Shown here piece by piece: positions 34,398 through 46,149 of a DNA stretch of 64,000 nt. The notes beneath the pieces are model-generated. The model did not search any database, was not told where the DNA came from, and saw nothing but the letters and a program-made list of their open reading frames with translations. Positions within the stretch are counted from its first letter, which is position 1. Each line of letters begins with the position of its first letter. A program made the translations under genes and the position numbers. Origin of the DNA: Rhizomys pruinosus (Eukaryota > Chordata > Mammalia > Rodentia > Spalacidae); contig VZQC01001008.1 in NCBI GenBank assembly GCA_009823505.1, forward strand, positions 3,572,120-3,636,119, read 5' to 3'.

Positions 34398-34618
34398 TTT
34401 AAAAAAAGATTTTAATTTTAATTTTATTTTATGTCTTTTTCCTGCATGGATTTAAGTGCATGGCTTGTATGCCTGGTGTCTGTTGAGGCCAGAAGAACGA
34501 GTTGGATCCCCTGAAACTGGAGTTATGGATGGGTGTTAGCTGCCATGTGTGTGCTGGGAACTGAACCTGGGTCCCCTAGAAGAGCTGTTAACCCCTGAGT
34601 CATCTCAACAACTCCTAC
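34398..34618 (-). mobile_element. B3/B2-type SINE, antisense
   Basis: 'TTTTATTTTATGTC' to 'CTGAGTCATCTCAACAACTCC'. It is diverged, with a single ACTGGAGTT module. Confidence 0.85.
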
Positions 34619-35010
34619 AGAACAACTTAAAAAAAAAAGAATTACAGGAATTTTTTTTTACATTTGTTAAATTTTTTTAATATATATTTTGTACAAGATT
34701 ATCAAATCTAGACCCATGTCCCCCACCCTATCCCCCCACCCCACCAGAGCTCATGTATTCTGCCAAACATGCTTTTCATCTCTTTCTCAGTCTTTCTCGA
34801 TATTCTCCATGTGGAAGTTGACTGTTTTGAGCAGAAGTTCACTGTTTCAGTCAGTTCTTTGATGCAGTCCTTTCTGTTGTTGTTTCCAATATGCATCACT
34901 CCCAACTGCTTGGACAAAATCTCAAGGGGCCATGCACAAGAAATACTTACAACTAGGTAATTGGCACTAGCATCCACAGATGAGGGATACCATTGTTTTC
35001 TTTATTATTA

Positions 35011-35442
35011 TTATTTTTTAATGTGGGTACTTAGGGCTATAAATTTCCCTCTTAGGACTGCTTTTAAAGTATCCCACAGATTTTGTTGTGTTGTATTGTC
35101 ACTTTTGTTTAGTTCCAGGAATACTTTTATTTCATTCTTTATTTCTTCCCTGACCCATTCATTATTCAGGATTGTGTTGTTTAGTCTCCATGTGTTCTTA
35201 TAGTTAGTAGAGCTTATCCTGGTGTTTATATTGAGCTTTATTGCACTGTGGTCTGATAGAATACATGGAATAATTTCAATCCTTTTGCATTTGTTGAGAT
35301 TTCTTTTGTGTCCCAGGATGTGGTTGATTTTGGAGAATGTTCTGTGGGGTGCTGAGTAGAAAGCATATTCTCTGGTGTTTGGGTGGAATATTCTGTAGAC
35401 GTCTGTTAGGTCCATTTGTTGTATTGCATTGTTCAATTCCAA
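35011..35442 (-). pseudogene. L1 ORF2 endonuclease fragment, second part
   Basis: It encodes the C-terminal part of the endonuclease, including SDHSAIKLNI with the catalytic-type histidine kept. It ends where the long internal deletion begins. 143 codons are open. Confidence 0.85.
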
Positions 35443-35476
35443 TGTCTCTGTTTATTTTATTTATTTATTTATTTAT

Positions 35477-35755
35477 TTATTTTTCTCTGTTTATTTTTTG
35501 TCCAGTTGATCTATCCAAGGGGCTCAGTGGGGTATTGAAGCCCCCCACTATTAGTGTGCTGGGATTAATCCGTGTCTTGAGGACCTGCAGAATTGTGTTT
35601 ATATAGTTCAGTGTACCTGAATTTGATGCATAAACATTTAAGATTGTGAAGTCTTCCTGGTTAATTGTACCTTTGATAAGGATGTAATGGCCCTCTTTGT
35701 CTCTTCTGATTGACTTTACTCTGAGGTCTATTTTGTCTGATATTAGAATAGCCAC
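35477..35755 (-). pseudogene. L1 ORF2 endonuclease fragment, first part
   Basis: The frame encodes the middle of the AP-type endonuclease, with GGFNTPLSPLDRSTGQK near its end. The usual GDFN is GGFN here, so a metal-site aspartate is lost. A (TTTA)n expansion at 35449-35485 separates it from the next piece. Confidence 0.85.
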
Positions 35756-35998
35756 TCCTGCTTGCTTTTGGCACCATTTGCTTGGAATATTTTTTCCATC
35801 CTTTCACTTTAAGTTGGTGTCTGTCCTTGAGGGTGAGATGGGTTTCTTGTAGACAGCATATAGATGGATTCTGTTTCCTAGTCCATTCTCCCAGTCCATG
35901 TCTTTTGATTAGGGTTTAGACCATTAATATTTAAGGTCATTATTGAGAGGTGTGTGTTGCTTCCTTTTATATTATTATTATTATTTTGCATTTTTGGT

Positions 35999-36764
35999 CT
36001 ATGTCTGTGTTTCTGCTATTATTATTTTATTAATTTCTCTCTTTAGTTGCTTGGGGATAGTTGCTCCTTTTCTCTGTTCTTTGAATTGCTTGGTGTATTT
36101 TCTGAAGTGGTGGTTTTTTGACATGTGCTCTTTCATTTTGTTTATGTCATGAAAGATTTTTCTTTCTCCTTCAACTATAATTGACATTTTTGCTGGGTAT
36201 AGTAATCTGGGTTGGCATCTAAAGTCATTTAGCACTGGGAATACTTTGGTCCACATTCTTCTGGCTTTCATAGTCTCCACTGAGAAGTCAGCTGTACTTT
36301 TGATGGGTTTCCCCTTATATGTAATTTGTTGTTTTTCTCTTGTAGTTCTCAGTACTTTGTCTTTGTTTTGAGCATCTAGTGTTTTAACTATGATATGGCG
36401 TGGGGAATTTCTTTTCTGGTCTTGTCTATTTGGTGTTCTATGTGCTTCTTGTATTTGTATGGGTTTGTCTTTTTTCAGTTTGGGGAAATTTTCTTCTACT
36501 ATCCTGTTGAAGATCTGATCAATTCCTTTGTCTTGGGATTATTCTCCTTCCTCTATCCCTGTGATGGAGAGATTTGGTCACTTCCTGGTTGTTCCACTCT
36601 TGTGTTTTTTTAAAAATTTTTTCACAATCTTCACTTGAGCATTCTAGTTCCTCTGTTTTATCCTGCAGGTCTGATATTCTATTTTCTGCTTCATCTATTC
36701 TGCTTCTGAGACTTTCTCCCATTCTTTTCTGTTGATTGGATGAGTGTTCAATTTCTTTTTTCAC
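35999..36764 (-). pseudogene. L1 ORF1 remnant
   Basis: Two frames, 36519-36764 (coiled-coil-like, charged) and 35999-36280 (C-terminal domain, with KVFPVLNDFRCQPRLLYPAK), represent the RNA-binding chaperone ORF1p. They are out of frame with each other. Confidence 0.85.
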
Positions 36765-37165
36765 TTCTTCCTGTGATTTCTTTAGTATTCCATTTCCTTT
36801 TGGAGCTTGTTATTCTCTACTTGTAGCTCCTTGTGTCTCTGGTCAGTTTCTTTTTTCATTTCAGCCTGGTATCTCTTCAAACTTCCTTTCAGAGTTTGTC
36901 TTTCTCTCCCTCTAGTTCTTTTCAGAGTTTGTGTTTCTCTTCCTCTAATGCTTTTTGGAGTTTGTATTTCTCTTCCTCTAGTTATTTTTGGAGTTTGTCA
37001 TTCTTCCCCTTTAGTTCTTTCCTTCTAGATCCTTCCTGAGTTTTTCATTCTCTTCCCTTAGTTCTGTGATTTGTTCTTTATATTCTTTCATTTCTTTGAA
37101 TATGTCTATCACTGTTCTTCTAAGGTCCATGTCTTGGTTTCCATGTCCTGAGAAATTGTACTTCA

Positions 37166-37636
37166 GGTATAAAACTTAAGATCTTAGTAAAAAGACAAAA
37201 GAGCACAGTTCTTTTGCCTGTCTTACTGGCAAGTGCAGCTACCCTGTGGCTGCCACTGCTTTTGCCATCCTTCAAAGATGTGAGAAAACACAGCTTTTCA
37301 ACCTTCCAGTATGGACTGAAGACTCATGTCTCTCCAAGAATCCTCCAAACCTTCAGTGCCAGATGGGGACTGCTGAGACATCCAACTTGTGGATTGAGTT
37401 ACTACTGGGGTTTCCACTTCTTTAGAGTATAGATTGCCATTGTTGGACTACCCAGGCTGTATCATGGAGACCAGTACAGGAAGATCAAGACAGGACACAG
37501 TGCTTACTGGACCTCATTTGGTGACCATGGGAAGGGAAAACCCCAGTGTGGAACACAAGGGCAGAACTGATGGTGGTTTGGGCTTTTCAAGGAGGAGACT
37601 TCAAACATGACATCTTTCAGCCTAATAAAGAAAAAA
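37166..37636 (+). other. Unclassified segment ending in AATAAA and an A-run
   Basis: It lies between two L1 pieces and does not resemble L1 coding sequence. It ends 'CCTAATAAAG' plus A8 at 37622-37637, as the 3' end of a retroposed transcript would. No TSD or long frame was found. Confidence 0.35.
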
Positions 37637-37639
37637 AAT

Positions 37640-37955
37640 CATAAGCTGAAGATGCTAAAACCTATGATATTTGTGGCATTCATATGTGCATATTTTGGAG
37701 TGATGCATATTGGAAGGAATAACAATAACAACAGAAAAGACTGCATCAAAGAACTGACTGAAACAGTGAACTTCTGCTCCAAATAGTAAACTTCTGCATT
37801 GAGAATTTTGAGAGAGATTGAGAAAAAGATGAAAAACATGTTTGGCAGAATGCATGATCTCTGGTGGGGTTGGGGGGAAGAAGGGGGCATGGGTCTAGAT
37901 TTGATTTGTAATGTAATGCTCAGAGCTTCGATAAAATATTGGCTTAAAAAAGAAA
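37640..37955 (+). mobile_element. L1 3' UTR, short type
   Basis: It shares AACTGACTGAAACAGTGAAC, the ATGTTTGGCAGAATGCATGA block and GGGTCTAGATTTG with the 3' UTR of the 28473 L1. It is 5'-truncated, without ORF2. Confidence 0.85.
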
Positions 37956-37960
37956 AAAAA

Positions 37961-38945
37961 ACCCCAAATGAAACCCACAGAGTGGGAGGAAACGTTCCCT
38001 AGTGATAAATCTGACAGAGCATTAATATCCAGAATATATAAACTACTCAAAAATCAAAGAAGTAAGAAAACAAATATCCTACTCAAAAGATGGAATAAAG
38101 AGCTGAACAGAGACTTCACCAGCGAGGAATTAAAGATAGCTGAGAAACATCTATGTTTATTGCAACTCTCTGCACAAAAATAGCAAAGAGCTGGAACCAA
38201 CCCAAATGCCCCTCAAATGATGAGTGGGTAGAGAAAATGTGGTACATCTACACAATGCAGTTCTATGCAGCAGTAAAGAAAGATGACATTATGAACTTTG
38301 TGTTAAATGGATGGAGCTCGAAGCCATTATGCTATGCGAAGTAACACAGTCCCAGAAAAACAAAGGATGAATCATATCCCTCATTTCTGGATGCTAGCAC
38401 CAAATTCTCAGTTGAAAGGTGAGCTGAGCAACATTATTGTTATATTTCTTTTTATCTGAAGGCAACTGTGCTGTTATAATGTGAATACCTTAATAGGCTC
38501 TAGAATTAACTTACCACTTATTTTCAGACATTGTAATTGCTGTATATGGGTGGAAGGTATGCATTCACATATTAGAGTAATATAAAATTAAAGGGAAAAA
38601 TGTGAATTCGTAGACATATTTTGGAATTAACATACAGTTTATTTTCGGAGGTTGTAATTTTGGTATATATATGATGCTTATACAGGCATATTTCAGAGCA
38701 ATACAAATGGGAGAGAACAATAGCAACATAAGGACTAGGTCAAAGAACTGAGTGAAAAAGTTAAATTCCGCCCCAAACAATCAACCTCTGCAGAGAAAAA
38801 CTTTCAAAAGACTGAGAAAAAGATGCAAGACATTTATGGCAGAATGTATGAACTGGGGTGCGGTAGGGGCAGGGAAAGGGGAACATGTTTAAATTAGACT
38901 GAAAAATGACATATGAAATACAGAAAACATCAATAAAATAAAGAA
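37961..38945 (+). mobile_element. L1 with an internal deletion in ORF2 and a long-type 3' UTR
   Basis: The ORF2 end (37961-38370) jumps at about 38148 from the EELKIAEKHL segment to the MFIATLCTKIAKSW segment, so it lacks roughly 330 bp that the 28473 copy has, including the CCHC-like motif. The 3' UTR (about 38395-38945) contains GAGCTGAGCAACATTATTG and is of the longer type, ending in AATAAAATAAAG. Confidence 0.85.
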
Positions 38946-39999
38946 TCAATAAAAAATTAAAAAATGGAAAAATTAATCTGTCTTTTATTTAATCAAAGAA
39001 ATACAAATGAAAACGAAACAGCTAATATTCTGCAGTGATGGGGCTTCAGTGCTAGGGGCAGGTTCGGAATCACGTGGCTGGTCTCTGAGGCCAGTCACAT
39101 GGCCTCCTGCCTCCTCCCTTCTGCTCACACTCTGTTTCTGGAGGATTTTTACAATCCCCTTTTCTCCTCATGCCTCTCAAGACCCAGCTCAAATGCCATG
39201 CTTCCATAAAGCTTCTCTTCACACAGCCTCCAGCTCAGGTCCCAGCACCCTGCCCACATGCAGGAACCAGCACTCCAAGGATGTTGTTGAAATAATGAAG
39301 GATGCTCCTATCACCGTCTCTCATCCTGGTGCTGGGACAGCCATGTGGAAGCTGGCTTTTGATTTTAGCCATCCTAAGAGCCTTAGAGGAAAGTGGATTT
39401 CTAGGAAATGGGCTTAATTCATACACTAACCACTCAGGTTGTTGCTGGCTCAGGAAGACAGGGGCATTGTATTCTGGTGGGCACTCATCTCTGTATCATG
39501 CCTGCTGGTACAATGTTTGTTTTAGGTTCTCAAGCAGAATCCAAACTTGCAATGTGTCTTGGCTATGTTTTCAGGAAATATAAGTTTAGATAAAAAAATC
39601 TAATGGTTTCTGGAAATATAAAGTAGATTCAGTTTGCACAACAAGATGCTGTAAAACCAGAGTGTCCACAATGCTGAAGTGTTTCTCAAAACGCAGGGGA
39701 AACCCTAGAGAAATGGCCAGTGAGGTTGGGATAAGGAGTAAGATGAAGGGGAAGGCAAAGGGCATTAGCTAACATTAAGGGAAGGGTGAGTGCTTTGTGT
39801 GCACTTCAGTCCTCTGAACAGTAGGGATCTGCGGCTGTGTAGATCCTTGGCTTCCATACTTCCTCTTGGCTCTTACTCCCATATAGAATTTTCTGAATCT
39901 TCCTGTTTGATTCTTTCTTTGTATGTCCACACTCCAATCTTCCGTTCATTAGAGGAGGTTGCCTTAAAGCCCTACTTTTCCAGAAAATAAAAAAATCTG
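38946..39999. other. Presumed intron with a possible antisense L2 remnant
   Basis: About 39100-39250 carries 'AAGACCCAGCTCAAATGCCA' and 'CTTCCATAAAGCTTCTC', a wording typical of antisense L2. The rest, including the 136-codon frame at 39007-39417, shows no known protein. Confidence 0.45.
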
Positions 40000-40311
40000 A
40001 TTTTTAATTACTATTTACTCTTAGCAATTTTCAAGTGTACAATATTTGGTTATTAGCTATGGTGACCATGTTGTACAACACAGCTCTTGAGCTTACTCTT
40101 CCTGTGTACCTGGAATGTTGTATCTTCAGACCATATCTTCCTAAGTGTCCAGCTCAGGCAACCATTATTCTACTCTTCTAAGAGTTTAACTTTTTGATTC
40201 CCTATGTGGCATTTGTCTTTCTGTTCTTGGTCTATTTTACTTAATGTAAAGGTTACTTTATGTTATTGCAAATGACAGGACTTCCTCCTTTTTCCAAGGA
40301 TGTATAGCATT

Positions 40312-40678
40312 TGTGGTAGTTTAAATGAGAAGTATGCCTCAGAGGCTCAAGTGTTTGAATACTTGGAATATGGTCCCCAGATGTGTCAGTGTCTTATCTG
40401 GGTTCCCATGGAATCCCCAGGAGATATGGCTGGCAGGAGAGGACATGTCACAGGGAGTAGCTTTGAGAGCTCCTAGCCTCACCCCACTTCCAGTTGCTCT
40501 CACCTCTCTGCTTCCTGCATGTGTTTGAAGATATGAGCTCCTAGCTTTCTGCTCCGGGTCCCCCCTGTCACACCTCTCCTGCCAGGATGGACTTCTCTAA
40601 CTGTAAGACCAAATAACCCTTTCTATAATTGGCTTGGTCATGGTGTTTTATCACAGGAACAGAAAAGTAACTGATACA
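40312..40678 (+). mobile_element. ORR1-type MaLR solo LTR
   Basis: It begins TGTGGTAGTTTAAATGAGAA, has 'AATAACCCTTTCTATAATTG' near the polyadenylation region, and ends 'GTAACTGATACA'. The flanking pentamers GCATT and ATATT are only partly alike, so the TSD is uncertain. Confidence 0.85.
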
Positions 40679-40682
40679 ATAT

Positions 40683-40838
40683 TCACACACACACATACAC
40701 ACACACGTGCATGCACACACACAGAGTGCGCAATGGTTTCATGGTTTCAGTTACACATATTTACACGCACACGTGCATGTACACACACAGAGTGTGCAAT
40801 GGTCCATGGTTTCAGTTACACATACACATATTTAAAAA
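40683..40838 (+). repeat. CA-rich tandem duplication
   Basis: A unit of about 75-80 bp (a CA run, ACGTGCATG, CACACAGAGTG, then 'ATGGTTTCAGTTACACATA') occurs twice in tandem with small differences. Confidence 0.85.
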
Positions 40839-41099
40839 TATTGCATTGATCTTGTATCTTGGTTATTGTCAATAGTTGGGAGTGCAGATATGTCCATGAC
40901 CAACTGATCCCCTTTCCTTTGATTATACATCAATAATGGAATTGTTGGATCATATTGCAGTCCTACTTTTATCTTTTTTTAAAAACCTTCAATGTGTCTT
41001 CCATAATGGCTGAACTAATTTACATTCCCACCACCAGTGTGTAAGGGTTCCTTTTCTCCATACCTTCTTTAACACTTGCAATTTTTCATCTTTTTTATA

Positions 41100-43829
41100 A
41101 TAATCATCCAAACAGGCATGCAGATGTATCTTAGTGTGCTCAACAGCAAACTTTAAATGAACAACTGCTTTGCCAGATACAGAGGGGCAGAAACAAGGGT
41201 ACCATCTTTCTTCCTCAGCATCCTAAGTAGTCCTAAGTCCTTAGTAGTCCTAAGGAGGAGACAGACCCAGATACCAGCACCTGCAGTACCGCCTGCTTCA
41301 TATTGACCATGTGGTATTTACAGGGAGTAATCTGAGTCCAGGGGAAGCCATCTTCTGCCACTTGCCTCAGGGGATAACGGGGACTTTTCAGAGAGGAAAG
41401 AAGTGCTTGCTCAGACCTTAAACACTAAATTACAATTCCTACAGGAAGGAAGATGCAGGCAGAGGGACCTGGTCCTAGCACCTGTTTGGGCATCTCAGCC
41501 GAGGGACGGGCACTTGAACGCACACACAGTCCTGTCCTTGCACTCTCTGGGGGAGGAGAAACCTCCACAGAGGGAAGGCTGGATGCAGGCATGGGGGAGC
41601 AGTTGGTGGCCTGCTCCAGAAGGACTCATAACAAACACATGGATACTGGAGAGGGATTTGGCGAAACGTAGTATAGATTCTGGAAGGCAGAGAATGCAAG
41701 AAGGAACAGGCAGAACTTACAGTAAGTTAAAGACAGCAGGACAGAAGGTGTACCAACACAGCACCTTACAGAGAGCTTGTTCCTATAGAGAGGGAACAAC
41801 CATGGGTGCTCTGAAGCCTGAGATCAGCAGGGTGATTCAATCTCACAGTGGACACCAGGGGCTGTACATTTTGGGTATGTCAGCAGTAGGGCTCTTCACC
41901 TGGAGGCATCTGCAGCGACAGAGGAGTGATACCTTGCAGCTCATCTAGCTCCCATTATTATGCTCTTCTTGAGCCAGGGCAGAATAAACCACACTGCATT
42001 TCTCACCTGTGTGTCTGCACTGGGACTCCATGTCCGTTTTGGTGGTGGCACTGTCCTTCTGTGCTTGGCTCAGTTCATTTGTTCTTGGTGGCAATGCCTG
42101 GCTTCCACCTGCTTGTAACCATGTTGCCTACATCCCTCACTAATCCATTCCACACCCGTTTCTCTATCAGGTGTGGGAGCTGCTGCTGCTAGTGCGGGAG
42201 GCTGTCAGGTAGCTCTAGAGAGTCCTCAAAAGTTGTGTGCCCAGGAGGCTAGAAGGGCACCTTGCTGACAGGTCCTGTTCAACAGGGTGGCCCAAGGAGT
42301 GTCTGCTACTAGGTGACACAAGGGACACAGAGAAGCCACTCTGTTGATGGGAAGGAGCTGGCTATTAATTTGCAGAGACTGGGGCTCATTGGGTATTGCC
42401 TCTAAGAACAAATGTATGATTTGAGGACCCCAGGAAGGATGAATGGGGAGTCTAGACATCTTGAAACTCAGCAAAAGGGGACTTCATGCTGAGGCAGCAA
42501 GATAGAGGGCCTGGAGCTTACTCACTCCTTATGAGGGCTTGTGGGAGGGAATCACTCCGTACCTTACCCTGGAGAACCATAATTACAAAATCATGTGTAA
42601 AGTCCCAAATTATGTGTAAATTCCCCACCAGGAAGAGAGTGCTAGCTGCCAGCCCGTGTTTCCCACCTCCTGCCAGCTCCAGTCCTTGGTCTTTTCTTAC
42701 TCTAGCTTCTTTCGGCTTTCAGTTGTGTATGCACAGTCAGCACTGCAGTGACCATCGCTGATCCTGTGTAGCAGTGGAGCACTCCTGACGATGTCAGGAT
42801 TTGGGGGAAGACTCCTCCCCTCTGCTCTGACTCTTTCCTAAGGTGGCCTTTCTTACCCCCAGGTTCAATACTCCAGCTTCCTCTAACTCCCTTTGCAAAG
42901 AATTATGCCCAGCCCCAGTCCTAGCCTTGGTTATTTTCTGTGGATAACCTGCACTTACCCTGTTATCTGTTTATGTTCACGTGGTCAGGTGGTGATAATC
43001 ACTGGCCTGTAATCTCACGTGGGCTTTGTTAAGGTATTCCTGAAACTACTCCAGGCTACCATAAAGACTCAGACCTGTGTGTTTAAGGACTTGGAAACCA
43101 CAAAAAGATAGGGGTTGAGGAGGCTCAGGCTTAGGTATATCTGGGGCCCAGTTGGTGCCTCTGAAGAGTCTTGAGTTTGATCTGGATTCAGGATTTTTGA
43201 GTACATCAGCATTGTGTATTCTATTCTCCCTCCTTCATAGCAGTCCTTCACAACCAGAGTTAGTCTACCTGGAGACCACCCATTCCATACAAAAAGGAGT
43301 AGAGCAATCTGAACAGGGTCACAGAGTGGGTCATCTAGAACCCACACGTCAGCTAATCCACCTGCTTTGACAGAATGTCACTCAGAAGTCCCAAGACAGG
43401 CTTTATCCGGCTGGGAAGGCACTGGCTATTATATCCCCAGGATTCCTGAGGCTCCAGAAGCATTCCACACAGGGTCAGGTCCTTCCCAGGTAACCGAGCT
43501 CATGTCTACTGCCATCCCTCCACAGATGGCATCACCAGCTTCTCACAGTAGCAGTCAGGTTCCTCCTCCCAGCACCGGCAGACATCCTTCTCAGCCTTGC
43601 CCTCCTTAACCCAAAATATTTCTGTTCCAAGCTTGAGTTATGCTGTGATTAACTATATCTTATTCAAGGTGAAATTTTCTCCCCCACATTAGGAGTGAAA
43701 ATTATCTATTTCTGTTTTCTTTTTAACTTGGAAAATTTTCACATTACATCTAAGCAGCTGGCATGGCCTTTGCACTCATGCCTTGGCAGTTATTAAGCTT
43801 TGGCAACCCGAATTAGTTGTTTCCTCTAG
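41100..43829. other. About 2.7 kb with no recognised repeat; longest non-repeat ORF
   Basis: I recognise no SINE, LTR or L1 here. The plus-strand frame at 41403-41948 (181 codons) is the longest outside mobile elements. It shows no domain or signal peptide I recognise and no family resemblance, so it is read as chance. Unannotated OTUD7B 5' UTR exons could hide here but cannot be called from sequence alone. Confidence 0.5.
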
Positions 43830-43831
43830 AT

Positions 43832-43870
<39 letters not shown>

Positions 43871-43884
43871 TTCATTCATTCATC
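43830..43884 (+). repeat. (TTTA)n/(TTCA)n microsatellite
   Basis: A pure TTTA run followed by three TTCA units, adjoining the LTR that starts at 43918. Confidence 0.93.
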
Positions 43885-43917
43885 ATTTTTTGTTGTTGCT
43901 TCTCAAGAGAACTACGC

Positions 43918-44226
43918 TGTGGTTTGAATGTGAAATGCCCCTCTAGGCTCATTTGTTTAAACACTTGGTCCCCAGCTGGTGGGAAAGACTGTGGAAAGAC
44001 TTTTGAAAGATTGTGGAACCTTTAGGAGGTGGAGCCTTATTGGAGGAAGTAAGTCACTGGTGGGGGCCTTGAGGCTTTACTGCCCTGCCGCATTCCCCGT
44101 CCCCCTCTGCTTCCAGCATGTGGATGCAGTGTGACTTGCTCACTTACTGCTCCCATGGTGGTGCCCCTCCTACTGCCAGATGGACGGTACCCACTGGAAA
44201 TGGAAGCAAAATAAACCCTTTCTTTT
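43918..44226 (+). mobile_element. Older ORR1/MT-like MaLR LTR, 3'-truncated
   Basis: 'TGTGGTTTGAATGTGAAATG', 'TAGGAGGTGGAGCCTTATTG' and 'AAATAAACCCTTTC' follow the MaLR LTR order. The end is replaced by the tail of an antisense B2/B3. Confidence 0.8.
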
Positions 44227-44227
44227 T

Positions 44228-44398
44228 CTAAAAAATATTTTATCATTTTTATGTGTATGAGTATTTGGTGGCATGTATGTAAGTACACCTGTGTCGTGCA
44301 AAGCCCTCAGAGGTCAGAGAAGGGGTTGGATACCCTGGACTGGAGTTACGAACAGTTGTTAGCTACCATGTGGGTGCTGGGAGTGGAACCTGGCTTTG
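44228..44398 (-). mobile_element. B3/B2-type SINE, antisense, head truncated
   Basis: 'TTTTATGTGTATGAGTATTT' to 'GTGCTGGGAGTGGAACCTGG'. The tRNA-like head end is missing. Confidence 0.85.
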
Positions 44399-44399
44399 G

Positions 44400-45639
44400 A
44401 GGGCAGAACCTTAATTAATTTGGAGCTGACTCTGTTGTAATAACGTACCTACCTGGGCAGTAGAGTATAAAAAGCCTAGGTTGTGACTTTGTTTGGATAG
44501 CTAGGATCCAAGGTGCTCCTTGTACTGATCAGTGGTACTGGGAGGGAACTCACATCTGGCACATCCCACAGGGAGAGGAAAATTGGAGGGAGCCTGGGTC
44601 AGTCCCAGCCTCCTTCATGCCTTGCTGGGAGAAAGCTTCTGCTGCAGTGCAAGTTCTTACCTACACAGGGTTGCTATATCATGTCTTTTCTCAGCAATAA
44701 TCTATAGACTTGTGAGCATTGTGGTTTGGGGCCTTGTGAGTCTTCTTTAAGCAATAGAATCCCCTCTGACTGCCACTGTTAATGTGAGTGAAATTAGAGT
44801 AATTTTTCCTTCCATGCCATTATCAAACACAGTTCCTTATTGAACTATTTATGGATACTGTGTTCCATTCTATTTTCATCATTCACTTTATTCTGTGCAT
44901 TGTCCTGTCTTCTTACCAAATATGGATTCTGTTCTTACCACCTGACTGAATGAACAGCAATAATCTCACCATTTTCTGAGGATTAAACCTCTGACCTTCA
45001 GCTCTTAGTTTAACATGCTTGTCATGGTTGCCATCTTGAGTCATCTTTTTTTTGGGTCATCTTTCATAATACCATCGCCCTTGACCATGTGGAATAGCTC
45101 ATGTCTTCTGCACTTCAGTTGGTCAGTTTCCTTTTTCTCCAGCCATCAGTATTATCTCAAACTCCTCCATATTCTTTAATTATTAACTATGTCTGTTCAA
45201 GTGACTCCCATGTCTCTCTTGCTTTGTTCTCTTCTTCCCCTTCAGGAATACTCTATGATGCCATGTCCACTTCTACATGCCATTGGAACTTCAGACTCAT
45301 TAGAACCAAAACCATTTTCAATGAAAAACCTGCATGTTCTCCAGGTCAATCAAGCCTGAAAAATCTGACTCTCCCTTGACCGCTTCCTCCCTGTCTCAAT
45401 GGGCTTTTCATTCTCCATCTCCTTCTCCCTTTCTTTCTCCATTTCTCTCATTATCCCTGCTCCTCCCAAGGTCAGGCCATCATACAGTTCTGACATTCAG
45501 GGAATGGCTTTCTGTAGCTTTGCCTGATAATTCTCTTGATGTAGTCAGCACTGGGTCCCTCCCCAGACTTCAGGTGCAAAACCTTAATGTAGTCATGAGA
45601 AACCACCAGACAAACTCAAAGGTCACTGTACAGTATAAT
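44400..45639. other. No feature recognised
   Basis: Presumed intron with a pyrimidine-rich patch at about 45415-45475. No exon or classified repeat was seen. Confidence 0.5.
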
Positions 45640-45912
45640 TGACAAACACTCTTCAAAAGTATGAAGATTAACAAAAGGCAGACGAATGCTGAGGAAATGT
45701 CCTAACTTGGAGGAAATCAAAGAGACATGGCAACCAAATGCAATATTGGTCCTGGACTAGATCCTAGAACTGAGAAAGGACATTGTGAGAAAACTACTGA
45801 AATCAAACAATGATGCTGGTAGATTAGCTAACAGTGATATGAGGATACTAATTCCCTGGTATTAAGCAACTATTGTTTTGTAAAATGATACCATTCAGGA
45901 AGACTGAAAAAT
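45640..45912 (+). mobile_element. Ancient L1ME-like 3' end
   Basis: 'ACATGGCAACCAAATGCAAT', 'CCTGGACTAGATCCTAGAAC' and 'AACTACTGAAATCAAACAAT' follow the order of old L1ME 3' sequence. Confidence 0.6.
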
Positions 45913-45982
45913 AAATCAGAACTCTGAGTTCTATAACAACTTTTCTCTACATCTGAAAGTATTTAAATAAGAAGCATGGTAA

Positions 45983-46115
45983 ACAGGGCATGATGGTAGA
46001 TGCCTGTAATCCCAGCACCCTTGGAGGCAGAGGTAGGAGGAACACTGCAAGTTCAAGGACAGCCCGGTCTACATAATGAATTCCAGGTTATCCAGGGAAA
46101 CTCTGTCTTAAAACA
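45983..46115 (+). mobile_element. Old B1-type SINE
   Basis: 'GGGCATGATGGTAGATGCCT' to 'AACTCTGTCTTAAAACATTA', with considerable divergence. Confidence 0.88.
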
Positions 46116-46149
46116 TTAGTAAGCTATCAAACCATTACATAAATTATAG

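Larger units (their letters stand above)
34665..37165 (-). mobile_element. L1 lacking RT and C-terminal ORF2 (ORF1 plus endonuclease plus 3' UTR)
   Basis: On the minus strand from right to left: 5'-truncated ORF1 (37165 to about 35940), the ORF2 endonuclease part (about 35890-35011), then directly the last bases of ORF2 and a short-type 3' UTR (about 35000-34670). Compared with the 28473 copy, the joint near 35000 drops everything between the end of the endonuclease and the ORF2 stop. An A/T-rich (TTA)n patch sits at the joint. Frames are broken by several stops. Confidence 0.85.
40000..41095 (-). mobile_element. Ancient L1M 3' UTR, antisense, split by an LTR and a CA tract
   Basis: 40000-40311 and about 40850-41095 read as one antisense L1M 3' region ('TGTTGTACAACACAGCTCTT', then 'TTCCATAATGGCTGAACTAA', then 'ACATTCCCACCACCAGTGTG'). 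The insertions between them came later. Confidence 0.8.

Noticed and set aside
39007..39417. 136-codon plus-strand frame as a possible exon
   Set aside because: It has no recognisable domain or convincing splice sites and overlaps a likely antisense L2 remnant.
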